A stretch of 6,760 nucleotides of DNA from an uncultured Collinsella sp. (GTDB taxonomy: Bacteria > Actinomycetota > Coriobacteriia > Coriobacteriales > Coriobacteriaceae), in NCBI GenBank assembly GCA_900547505.1, contig URGY01000092.1, positions 1 to 6,760 on the forward strand, read 5' to 3'. The notes under the pieces were generated by a model, which was not told the origin of the DNA, did not search any database, and saw only the letters and a program-made list of their open reading frames with translations. A program made the position numbers and the translations under genes. Shown in pieces: positions 1 to 5,384 of the stretch. The stretch's first letter is position 1. Every line of letters begins with the position of its first letter.

Positions 1-88
1 CCGCCGTGCCGGCCACGACCACGAGCTCGCACGTCTCGCCGGCACGCAGGGCGGCAAGCGCCGCATTCACAACATCGAGCTTTTCCAT
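1..88 (-). CDS. Probable XdhC/CoxI-family molybdenum-enzyme maturation protein, 5' fragment
   Basis: An ATG at 88-86 opens a frame that stays open to the window edge, giving 29 complete codons; the protein begins MEKLDVVNAALAALRAGE and continues TCELVVVAGTA. An amphipathic helix with an 'L..GE' turn followed by a hydrophobic beta strand ending in a T/G-rich turn is how XdhC/CoxI proteins start (typically '...aLeaGe.vaLatVv.t.GSaPR'). The diagnostic GSxPR motif would lie just outside the window. The start is only 9 nt after the yqeB stop, with a modest AAGG ribosome site in the gap, so it is probably co-transcribed and coupled with yqeB. XdhC proteins bind molybdenum cofactor and help sulfurate and insert it into xanthine-dehydrogenase-type enzymes, and XdhC-like genes are common in selenium-dependent hydroxylase loci. 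Both the reading frame and the family rest on 29 residues plus context. Confidence 0.6.
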   Translation of the reverse strand, partial: MEKLDVVNAALAALRAGETCELVVVAGTA

Positions 89-97
89 TGCCGCCTT

Positions 98-892
98 CTA
101 TCCTCTAAAGACATCGGTGAGCATAGCGAGTGCCTCGAGCACGCCGCCGCCGACCGACGTCGCCTTGTCCGAAATATAGTTGATATAGCTGGCGTCGCCG
201 CGCGGATCGACATCGGCGCATTTAAAGCCCTCGGTGACCTGGACGCCATTCGCCAAAAGCCCGCGCAGACAGCCATCGATCTGCGTGCACATGGGCGTAT
301 CGCCCGCGTAGCCAATCACGTCTCCGGCGCTCACGATGTCGCCGATCGCGCGGTCGGACCAAAACACGCCGGCGGCGGGACTGTGGATAACGCGCTCTCT
401 GCCATAGCCAGCGATAATGCCCGGCACGCCCGTGTTGGGCTGGGGTGAGCCCTGGGTAATCACGCGGCCCAAAAAATGCCCGCGCATGGTTTCGACCACG
501 GCGTCGCAGTCAACCGGCGCGGTAAAGCCCGGCCCCACGGCGATGACGGCAGGAGCCATGTCGCGCGTGGTACCCAGATTGCGCTTGGCCAGAATCGCGT
601 CTACCACAGCCGCGGGCTTAAACTCGCCGGCCATCTGTGCCTGGGGGTCCACCACCACGGCGACATCCCCCGCCTCGGTAATCTCAAGCGCCTCGGCCGG
701 CGTCCGTGCCAAGCGAGCGCGAACGCCTTCGACCTCGACCTCGCCCAAGCGAATGGCCTCGCAAAAACTGATTGTGCGACGGATGCACGTGGGGACCGCG
801 ATATCGGCCATGACAACCGACGCGCCGGCGCGCACCAAGCGAGCGGCGACGCCCGTGGCGATATCGCCGGCGCCGCGAACATAAACGAGCAT
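98..892 (-). CDS. yqeB: YqeB (EF2563 family), selenium-dependent molybdenum hydroxylase accessory protein
   Basis: This 264-residue protein matches the YqeB/EF2563 family, a marker of selenium-dependent molybdenum hydroxylase systems thought to help make or insert the labile selenium/molybdenum cofactor; its exact reaction is unproven. Visible landmarks: an N-terminal nucleotide-binding-like turn RGAGDIATG (residues 6-14) followed by a Rossmann-like strand ending VVMAD (26-30); RRTISFCEA (38-46); a central APAVIAVGPGF (113-123); VITQGSPQPNTGVPG (144-158); and a C-terminal block with the DGCLRGLL, DVDPRGD and ISDKATSVGGGVLEAL motifs (about 206-255). It looks full length. The ATG at 892 is supported by a GGGAGGT site at 908-902, 9 nt upstream. 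It is transcribed away from yqeC, and the XdhC-like gene follows 9 nt after its stop. Confidence in the family is high; in the biochemical role, moderate. Confidence 0.93.
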   Translation of the reverse strand: MLVYVRGAGDIATGVAARLVRAGASVVMADIAVPTCIRRTISFCEAIRLGEVEVEGVRARLARTPAEALEITEAGDVAVVVDPQAQMAGEFKPAAVVDAILAKRNLGTTRDMAPAVIAVGPGFTAPVDCDAVVETMRGHFLGRVITQGSPQPNTGVPGIIAGYGRERVIHSPAAGVFWSDRAIGDIVSAGDVIGYAGDTPMCTQIDGCLRGLLANGVQVTEGFKCADVDPRGDASYINYISDKATSVGGGVLEALAMLTDVFRG

Positions 893-908
893 TCCCGGGG
901 CACCTCCC

Positions 909-994
909 TGTGCTACGGTTTGAGCAGAGCAAAAGCGGTTCGACCGCTACTCTGATGATTATTTATTATCACAGTATTATACGGCGGTGAACAG
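909..994. promoter_or_regulatory. Divergent yqeB/yqeC promoter region
   Basis: The gap between the two divergent genes contains an AT-rich patch (about 955-981) in otherwise GC-rich DNA. On the plus strand TATTAT (975-980) is a good -10 box, with CTGATG (952-957) at a 17-bp spacing as a weak -35, which would place the yqeC start site about 8-10 nt before its ATG. On the minus strand the overlapping bases 981-976 read TATAAT, a perfect -10 box for yqeB, but there is no convincing -35 upstream of it. GATAAT at 970-965 is a weaker minus-strand alternative. Back-to-back overlapping -10 boxes would make expression of the two genes mutually dependent. These are consensus matches by eye only. Confidence 0.4.
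925..954. promoter_or_regulatory. Inverted repeat, candidate operator or leader hairpin
   Basis: AGCGGT (934-939) and ACCGCT (943-948) form a perfect 6-bp dyad around TCG, and CAGAG (925-929) and CTCTG (950-954) extend it outward with unequal internal spacing (4 nt against 1 nt). It overlaps the candidate -35 of yqeC and lies in the presumed 5' untranslated region of yqeB. It could therefore be a repressor site controlling both genes or an RNA hairpin ahead of yqeB. No regulator gene is visible in the window. Confidence 0.4.
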
Positions 995-1729
995 ATGGAA
1001 ACGACGAGCGGAAACCTTGCCTCCGCGCTCAAGATCGAGCCGGGCATTACCGCAATTATCGGCAGCGGCGGCAAGTCGACCTTGCTGAAGGCGCTGGGTC
1101 TCGAGCTCATGCGCGCTGGCGGCAGGGTGCTTCTCTGTACCACCACGCACATGTTTCCCGTCGCCGGCGTGCCGTGGGACGGGTCGAGCCGTCGTCTGGA
1201 CGCCGCACCCTGGAAACCGGGCGCTCTGCATGTTCCCGGCTGCACCTGCGAGGCATGCGCAGGCATGAGCCGCGGAAGTATCTGCCAGGCGGGTGTTTTG
1301 GACCCGGAGACAGGCAAGCTCTCCGCCCCCGCCGAGCCGCCCAACGAGCTGGCGCAGCGCTTTGACTACGTCCTGGCCGAGGCGGACGGCAGCAAGCGGC
1401 TCCCGCTCAAGGCGCACGCCCCGTGGGAGCCGGTAATTCCCTCTGGCACGGCCAACATCGTCTGGATCGTCGGCGCCTCGGGATTCGGCAAGCCCGTCGC
1501 CGAGGTTGTCCACCGCCCCGAGCTCTTCTGCGAGCGCTGCGGCTGCGAGCCCACCGATACCGCCACGCCCGAGCGCGTCGCCCAGGTGCTCAATGCCGAG
1601 ATGCAGGCGCTGAAACTCAATACCGCACGCGTCATGCTCAACCAAGTCGACACGCTCAGCGACCCCACGATGGCCGACCGCTTCGAGGCAGCCCTCGGCC
1701 GCCCCCTCATCGCCACCAGCCTCAAGTAG
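995..1729 (+). CDS. yqeC: YqeC, putative selenium-cofactor biosynthesis protein
   Basis: This 244-residue protein matches the YqeC family, which accompanies YqeB in selenium-dependent molybdenum hydroxylase loci and is predicted to act in cofactor biosynthesis. An N-terminal P-loop-like turn IIGSGGKSTLL (residues 21-31) is followed by a strand ending in TTTHM (49-53), then the family hallmark EADGSKRLPLKAH.PWEPVIP (129-149), WIVGASGFGKP (157-167), HRPELF (173-178) and a C-terminal MLNQVD (214-219) that resembles a GTPase NKxD-type base-recognition element. The P-loop suggests nucleotide hydrolysis or binding; this is inferred. Unusually, there are two cysteine clusters, C83/C85/C88 with C97 nearby, and C179/C182/C184. 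The ATG at 995 has a modest GGTGA site 4 nt upstream. It is the only plus-strand gene here: divergent from yqeB and convergent with the hydantoinase gene. Confidence 0.92.
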   Translation: METTSGNLASALKIEPGITAIIGSGGKSTLLKALGLELMRAGGRVLLCTTTHMFPVAGVPWDGSSRRLDAAPWKPGALHVPGCTCEACAGMSRGSICQAGVLDPETGKLSAPAEPPNELAQRFDYVLAEADGSKRLPLKAHAPWEPVIPSGTANIVWIVGASGFGKPVAEVVHRPELFCERCGCEPTDTATPERVAQVLNAEMQALKLNTARVMLNQVDTLSDPTMADRFEAALGRPLIATSLK

Positions 1730-1744
1730 CCGGCCCCATCTCGT

Positions 1745-1813
1745 CAGTTGCGGTGAAATACGGACTGTTTGGCCGCCAAACGGCCGCAGACAGTCCGTAT
1801 TTCACCGCAACTG
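1745..1813. repeat. Perfect 24-bp inverted repeat (long hairpin) in the convergent gap
   Basis: The left arm 1745-1768 (starts CAGTTGCGGTGAAATACGG, ends ACTGT) and the right arm 1790-1813 (starts ACAGTCCG, ends CACCGCAACTG) are exact reverse complements over 24 bp. They enclose a 21-nt centre that itself holds GGCCG (1771-1775) and CGGCC (1781-1785) around CCAAA, so the whole element can fold as a nearly continuous hairpin. It sits 15 nt after the yqeC stop and 26 nt after the hydantoinase stop on the other strand. Position suggests a bidirectional 3' end or RNA-stabilising structure, but there is no T-tract on either side, so it is not a standard intrinsic terminator. A dispersed intergenic repeat (REP/MITE-like) is an equally good reading. 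Confidence 0.9.
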
Positions 1814-1839
1814 CGGAGGGGAATCCGGTGATCTTCCTG

Positions 1840-3207
1840 TTAGCGGGGGACGTAGCGACCGGGCTGGGCTCCGGTGGGCTCGCCATCGCGCGCCACCAGC
1901 ACGCCGTTCACAAACACGGCCTTGGCGCGGCCATGTGCCCCAAAACCCTCGAGCGGCGTGTAGTCCACAGCTTGATGCTGTGTCGCGGCACTGATTGTCC
2001 AGCGCGCTTTGGGATCCCACACGCACACATCGGCATCGGCGCCCTCGGCAAGACAGCCCTTGCGCGGGTACATGCCAAACACGCGCGCCGGGTTCTCGCT
2101 CATCAAGCGGCACAGATCCTCGGGTCCCAGCTGTCCCTCAAAGCTCGTGGCAATCGCGACGGGACGATGCTCCACGCCGGGCCCGCCGTTGGGAATCGCG
2201 CGGAAATCGTCGCGCCCGCGGTCCTTTTGCCCGTGCAGGTTAAAGCTGCAATGATCGGTCGCAATCGTATCGATCTCGCCGGCCACAAGCGCCTCGCGCA
2301 GCGCGGCACGGTCGCCGGCATGGCGCAGCGGCGGGCTCATCACGTACTTGGCGCCCGCAAAGCCGTCCTCGCCCTGCTCCAGATAGCAGGTGTCGTCGAG
2401 CATCAGATACTGAGGGCAGGTCTCGACATAGATATTCTTCTGCCCGCGCGCCTTGGCCGCACGAATGGCCTCGAGCCCCAACTTGGTCGAAAGGTGCACC
2501 ACGTTGACTGGGGCGTCGCCGGCCAGGTGCGCCAGATACAGCAGGCGGCTCACGGCTTCGGCCTCACACACGTCCGGGCGGCTGAGCGCATGCCCCTCGG
2601 GCCCATGAATCCCCTGCTCGTACACGCGCTTCTGCAGCTCATTCACCAGCGTACCGTTCTCGCAATGCACGCACAGTATGCCGCCAATACGCTTGAGCTC
2701 CTCGAGCACCTCGAGCGTCTCGGCATCGTCCAGGCGCAAATGATCGTAGGCAAAGTAGGTCTTAAACGACGATACGCCCGCCTCGCGCATAGCCGAAAGA
2801 TCGGCGCGGTTGCGTTCATTCCACTCGGCGAGTGCCATATGAAAGGCGTAGTTGGCCGTGCAGGTTCCGTCGGCACGGCGATGCCACTCGGCCAAGGCAT
2901 CGGGCATGGTCACGCCGCGATCAGCCGTCGCGTAGTCCACGATGGTCGTCGTACCGCCGCAGGCAGCCGCACGCGTGCCGGTTTCAAAGCTATCGGCTGT
3001 CCAATCCATGCCGGTCCAGCACTGCATGTGCGTGTGGCCGTCGATAAAGCCGGGAAACACCCAGCAGCCCGCGGCGTCCTCGACGGTATCGCCCTCGCCC
3101 GGCTCAATCGCCGCGGCAATCCGCACGATCTTATCGCCATCCATGGCAAGATCGGCGCGGCGAAGCCCCTGTGGCGTCACGAGCGCGCCGTTTTTGATGA
3201 TGATCAT
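1840..3207 (-). CDS. hydA: Hydantoinase/dihydropyrimidinase-type cyclic amidohydrolase
   Basis: A 455-residue cytoplasmic amidohydrolase of the D-hydantoinase/dihydropyrimidinase family, which hydrolyses cyclic ureides or diamides to N-carbamoyl amino acids. All expected binuclear metal ligands are in place: H58 and H60 in DGHTH, the lysine expected to be carboxylated K149 in SSFK, H181 in VHCEN, H238 in VVHLS and D318 in ATDHC. Y154, the family's substrate-contacting tyrosine, follows the lysine, and SPPLR and PNGGPGVEHR are also present. Length is usual for the family. It resembles E. coli HyuA, encoded in the equivalent cluster, so a ureido intermediate of purine breakdown is a plausible substrate rather than a pyrimidine; this is inference. 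The ATG at 3207 has AAGGAG at 3217-3212. The gene follows the mocA-like gene by 8 nt and ends before the 1745-1813 hairpin. Confidence 0.94.
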   Translation of the reverse strand: MIIIKNGALVTPQGLRRADLAMDGDKIVRIAAAIEPGEGDTVEDAAGCWVFPGFIDGHTHMQCWTGMDWTADSFETGTRAAACGGTTTIVDYATADRGVTMPDALAEWHRRADGTCTANYAFHMALAEWNERNRADLSAMREAGVSSFKTYFAYDHLRLDDAETLEVLEELKRIGGILCVHCENGTLVNELQKRVYEQGIHGPEGHALSRPDVCEAEAVSRLLYLAHLAGDAPVNVVHLSTKLGLEAIRAAKARGQKNIYVETCPQYLMLDDTCYLEQGEDGFAGAKYVMSPPLRHAGDRAALREALVAGEIDTIATDHCSFNLHGQKDRGRDDFRAIPNGGPGVEHRPVAIATSFEGQLGPEDLCRLMSENPARVFGMYPRKGCLAEGADADVCVWDPKARWTISAATQHQAVDYTPLEGFGAHGRAKAVFVNGVLVARDGEPTGAQPGRYVPR

Positions 3208-3211
3208 GTTG

Positions 3212-3217
3212 CTCCTT
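3212..3217 (-). promoter_or_regulatory. Ribosome binding site of the hydantoinase gene, overlapping the upstream stop
   Basis: AAGGAG on the minus strand lies 4 nt before the hydantoinase ATG and shares two bases with the TAA stop (3218-3216) of the nucleotidyltransferase gene. Such an overlap implies translational coupling of the two genes in one mRNA. Confidence 0.75.
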
Positions 3218-3830
3218 ATTGATTAATACAGTTGGCCACGCGATCAAAATACGAGCAGGCAGCGATATGCTCCGCTATGCGTCGCTGTCCCTTGACGGTA
3301 TCGACGTCCCACAGCTCGTAGGCACGCGCCTCGACCAGCGCAACGTCGACGCGACCTTTGAGAATCGAGCCCCCGCCGTCCTTGCCCTCAAGACACATAA
3401 GTGCATCGAACAGTTCCGCCGGAAAGAGCACCGGGCTCGAAGGCTCACCGTTGCACGCAAGACGCACCGGATGCTTGCGGCCACGCTCGTCAAATGCGCG
3501 AACCATGGCATCAAAAGAATCCGAACTCACGAGCGGCTGGTCGCCCGGCAAAAAGAGGCAACCTTTCCAGTTGCGTTCGACTCCCCACGAAAGGCCCGCA
3601 CGGACGCTTTCGCTGCGTAGCTCGCCATCGTGCAGCACGCACGGGCAATGCTTGTCCTCGCAAACCTGGGCGACCTCGGGCCAACGCGTCGAAACCACGA
3701 CGTCAAAGCCCCGGGGAACCGAATCGATGGTCCGGGCAATCAGCGGCTCGCCATAGATATCGGCAAGCATCTTGTTAGAGCCAAACCGCTTGCCCTCGCC
3801 CGAGGCCATAATGACGCATCCAAGTTTCAT
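3216..3830 (-). CDS. mocA: MocA/YgfJ-like molybdenum cofactor nucleotidyltransferase
   Basis: A 204-residue NTP-transferase of the MobA/MocA superfamily. In the MocA branch these enzymes join CMP from CTP to molybdopterin, giving the dinucleotide cofactor of xanthine-dehydrogenase-type hydroxylases. Visible: the N-terminal nucleotide-binding loop MASGEGKRFGSNKML (residues 8-22), with the invariant-type Arg-Phe-Gly and Lys; FLPGDQPLV (93-101) with the metal-binding Asp; PSSPVLFP (130-137) where classical MocA carries a GHPVLF element; and LWDVDT (173-178) near the C-terminus, matching the family's D-(I/V)-D-T motif. The ATG at 3830 is preferred over a longer 222-codon frame because the protein then begins directly at the family's first strand and GGGGAGGT lies at 3844-3837. 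It is the first gene after the ygeW terminator and is coupled to the hydantoinase gene. The CTP preference is inferred from context, so GTP or another substrate is possible. Confidence 0.85.
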   Translation of the reverse strand: MKLGCVIMASGEGKRFGSNKMLADIYGEPLIARTIDSVPRGFDVVVSTRWPEVAQVCEDKHCPCVLHDGELRSESVRAGLSWGVERNWKGCLFLPGDQPLVSSDSFDAMVRAFDERGRKHPVRLACNGEPSSPVLFPAELFDALMCLEGKDGGGSILKGRVDVALVEARAYELWDVDTVKGQRRIAEHIAACSYFDRVANCINQ

Positions 3831-3836
3831 GGTGAT

Positions 3837-3844
3837 ACCTCCCC
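3837..3844 (-). promoter_or_regulatory. Strong ribosome binding site fixing the mocA-like start
   Basis: GGGGAGGT on the minus strand, 6 nt before the ATG at 3830. It is the only strong Shine-Dalgarno match near this gene and supports the 204-residue protein over the upstream in-frame ATG at 3884. Confidence 0.75.
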
Positions 3845-3917
3845 TGAAACCATCGTACCCATAACTCGCGCCGCGGGCATCCACATCGAAAGCGCTTATC
3901 CCGCACGCCCGCGATAC

Positions 3918-3957
3918 AAAAAAGGGGCACCCCGCCGGTTGGCAGAGCGCCCCCTTT
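3918..3957 (-). terminator. Rho-independent terminator after ygeW
   Basis: Read on the minus strand, AAAGGGG (3957-3951) pairs with CCCCTTT (3927-3921). After one bulged G the stem continues through nine more pairs, including G-T wobbles, to the closing GCC/GGC around an AACC loop, and a run of six T (3923-3918) follows. This is a textbook strong intrinsic terminator 24 nt past the ygeW stop. It separates ygeW from the downstream mocA-hydantoinase pair, which should then have its own promoter in 3831-3917; I found no convincing -35/-10 pair there. Confidence 0.88.
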
Positions 3958-3980
3958 ACATGGCTTACCTCAACCCGGCT

Positions 3981-5183
3981 TTAGGCCTGGAGCCAACGGG
4001 CGGTGTTGCGCTCGTCGAGGGCCTTGAGGGTAGCGGCGGGATCGGCAACCTTCTGCAGGAACATCATGGCAGCGATAGCGTACGGCTTGTAGCTGGCCTC
4101 CTTATACATGCCCACACGGTGCATGTCGAAGACGTCGGCGTTGACCTCGCCGTGCTCGCAGGAGACACCGGAAATGTCGGCGGGCAGCGGGTGCATAAAG
4201 ATGGTGTCCTGGCCGTTGGCGGTCTTCTCCATGAGCTCGGTCGTGGAGCACCAGTCCTGATGGGTGGCGTTCTGGGCAAGCAGCTCCTTCTCGAGCGCTG
4301 CGATGCCGGCGTCGTCGCCCTCGGCGTACAGGTTGGTACGCTTCTCCATGGCGGCAAACGGAGCCCAGCTCTTGGGGATCACGATGTCGGCGCCCTCGAA
4401 GGCCTCGGCCATGGTGTTGACCTGCTTAAAGGTGGTGCCGGACTCGGCGGCATAGCCCTTGGCGCGCTCGACGACCTCGGGCATGAGGTCGTAGCCCTCG
4501 GGGTGGGCCAGGGTGACGTCCATGCCAAAGCGGGGCAGCAGGCTGATCAGCGACTGCGGGCAGGACAGCGGCTTGCCGTAAGAGGGCGAATAAGCCCAGG
4601 TGACGGCAACCTTCTTGCCCTTGAGGTTCTCGAGGCCGCCAAACTCGTTGATGAGGTAGAGCATGTCGGCAGAGGACTGCGTGGGGTGATCGGAGTCGGA
4701 CTGCAGGGAGATGAGCGTGGGACGGTGATCCAGAACGCCGTCCTCGTAAGCCTGCTGGACAGACTCGGAGACCTCGGCCATGTAGGCGTCGCCCTTGCCG
4801 ATGTACATGTCATCGCGGATGCCGATGACGTCGGCCATGAAGGAGATCATGGTAGCGGTCTCGCGGACGGTCTCGCCGTGAGCGATCTGGGACTTCTTCT
4901 CGTCCAGGTCCTGCAGCTCAAGGCCGAGCAGGTTGGCGGCCTTAGAGAAGGAGAAGCGCGTACGGGTGGAGTTGTCACGGAACAGGGAGACGGCCAGGCC
5001 CGAGTCGAAGATCTTGGACGAAACGTTGTTCTCGCGCAGCTCGCGCAGGGCGTCGGCGACGATGTAGAGCGCCTTGAGCTCATCGGTGGTCTTGTCCCAG
5101 GTGTGCAGGAAGTCGCTGCCGTACATACCCTTAAAATCGAGGCCGTTCAGCTGCTCGACGAGCTCGGTAAACTTGACGTCCAT
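3981..5183 (-). CDS. ygeW: YgeW, knotted carbamoyltransferase of the selenium/purine cluster
   Basis: A 400-residue member of the aspartate/ornithine carbamoyltransferase fold, very close in sequence to E. coli YgeW, the knotted transcarbamylase whose physiological substrate has been uncertain. Visible: the carbamoyl-phosphate loop FRDNSTRTRF (residues 68-77); KSQIAHGETVRETA (97-110); GIRDDMY (121-127); DHPTQS (165-170); TWAYSPSYGKPLS (195-207); the TLAHPEGYDL loop (224-233); IPKSWAPF (269-276); and HPLPADISGVSC (331-342). Every expected catalytic block is present and the length is usual. The start is the ATG at 5183, preceded by AGAAAGGA; the frame stays open 62 codons further upstream, but that stretch has no family similarity. 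In this cluster it probably makes or consumes carbamoyl phosphate from a ureido intermediate of purine degradation, feeding ATP formation (inference). It follows ygeY by 201 nt and ends in its own terminator. Confidence 0.96.
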   Translation of the reverse strand: MDVKFTELVEQLNGLDFKGMYGSDFLHTWDKTTDELKALYIVADALRELRENNVSSKIFDSGLAVSLFRDNSTRTRFSFSKAANLLGLELQDLDEKKSQIAHGETVRETATMISFMADVIGIRDDMYIGKGDAYMAEVSESVQQAYEDGVLDHRPTLISLQSDSDHPTQSSADMLYLINEFGGLENLKGKKVAVTWAYSPSYGKPLSCPQSLISLLPRFGMDVTLAHPEGYDLMPEVVERAKGYAAESGTTFKQVNTMAEAFEGADIVIPKSWAPFAAMEKRTNLYAEGDDAGIAALEKELLAQNATHQDWCSTTELMEKTANGQDTIFMHPLPADISGVSCEHGEVNADVFDMHRVGMYKEASYKPYAIAAMMFLQKVADPAATLKALDERNTARWLQA

Positions 5184-5190
5184 GTAAATG

Positions 5191-5198
5191 TCCTTTCT
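5191..5198 (-). promoter_or_regulatory. Ribosome binding site of ygeW
   Basis: AGAAAGGA on the minus strand, 7 nt before the ATG at 5183. It selects this start over the 462-codon open frame beginning at 5369. Confidence 0.75.
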
Positions 5199-5226
5199 AA
5201 AGGTGAAACGATCGCAATGAGTAGAC

Positions 5227-5266
5227 GTGCTCCGGCATGCGCGTGTGGCTAGAACATGCAGAGCAC
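5227..5266 (-). promoter_or_regulatory. Stem-loop in the ygeW leader
   Basis: GTGCTC (5266-5261) pairs with GAGCAC (5232-5227), and inside this GCATG (5259-5255) pairs with CATGC (5239-5235). They are separated by a small internal loop (one base against two), and a 15-nt terminal loop closes the stem. The hairpin ends about 28 nt before the ygeW ribosome site. It may be an RNA structure in a leader, or a dyad bound by a regulator; neither can be shown here. Confidence 0.45.
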
Positions 5267-5315
5267 TATGACGAGGACCCGCCACCGTTGAGGAAGCATG
5301 GGAGATAACGACCGC

Positions 5316-5368
5316 GGGCCCCGAGTCAACAGGGGATGCCGGGGACACGAGCGGCCCCCGGCTCAACA
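5316..5368 (-). repeat. GC-rich imperfect direct repeat and hairpin after ygeY
   Basis: Two 16-bp units, 5353-5368 and 5316-5331, agree at 13 of 16 positions; read on the minus strand both begin TGTTGA and contain CGGGG. Between and partly within them, GCCGGGG (5362-5356) and CCCCGGC (5344-5338) form a perfect 7-bp stem with an 11-nt loop, 22 nt after the ygeY stop. No T-tract follows, so it is at most a weak or Rho-assisted terminator or an attenuator between ygeY and ygeW. Confidence 0.4.
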
Positions 5369-5384
5369 AAATCGAGGAATGGGA

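Noticed and set aside
1745..1813. Classical Rho-independent terminator
   Set aside because: The stem is perfect and long, but neither strand has the required run of T after it; recorded as an inverted repeat instead.
1423..3222. 599-codon open frame on the plus strand
   Set aside because: It lies antisense to the hydantoinase gene, which has a complete set of catalytic residues, and its start runs through yqeC. The translation is Arg/Ala/His-rich with no recognisable domain, as expected for a stop-poor shadow frame in GC-rich DNA.
3831..3884. 18-codon N-terminal extension of the mocA-like gene
   Set aside because: The strong GGGGAGGT site and the family's usual first beta strand both point to the ATG at 3830; the extension is translated non-coding leader.
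3630..5252. 540-codon open frame on the plus strand
   Set aside because: Antisense to ygeW and part of the mocA-like gene, in a codon-mirrored frame giving low-complexity Gly/Val/Leu/Asp-rich protein. It crosses the intrinsic terminator and has no supporting start signal.
5184..5369. 62-codon N-terminal extension of ygeW
   Set aside because: No family similarity, it runs through two hairpins, and there is a good ribosome site directly before the ATG at 5183.
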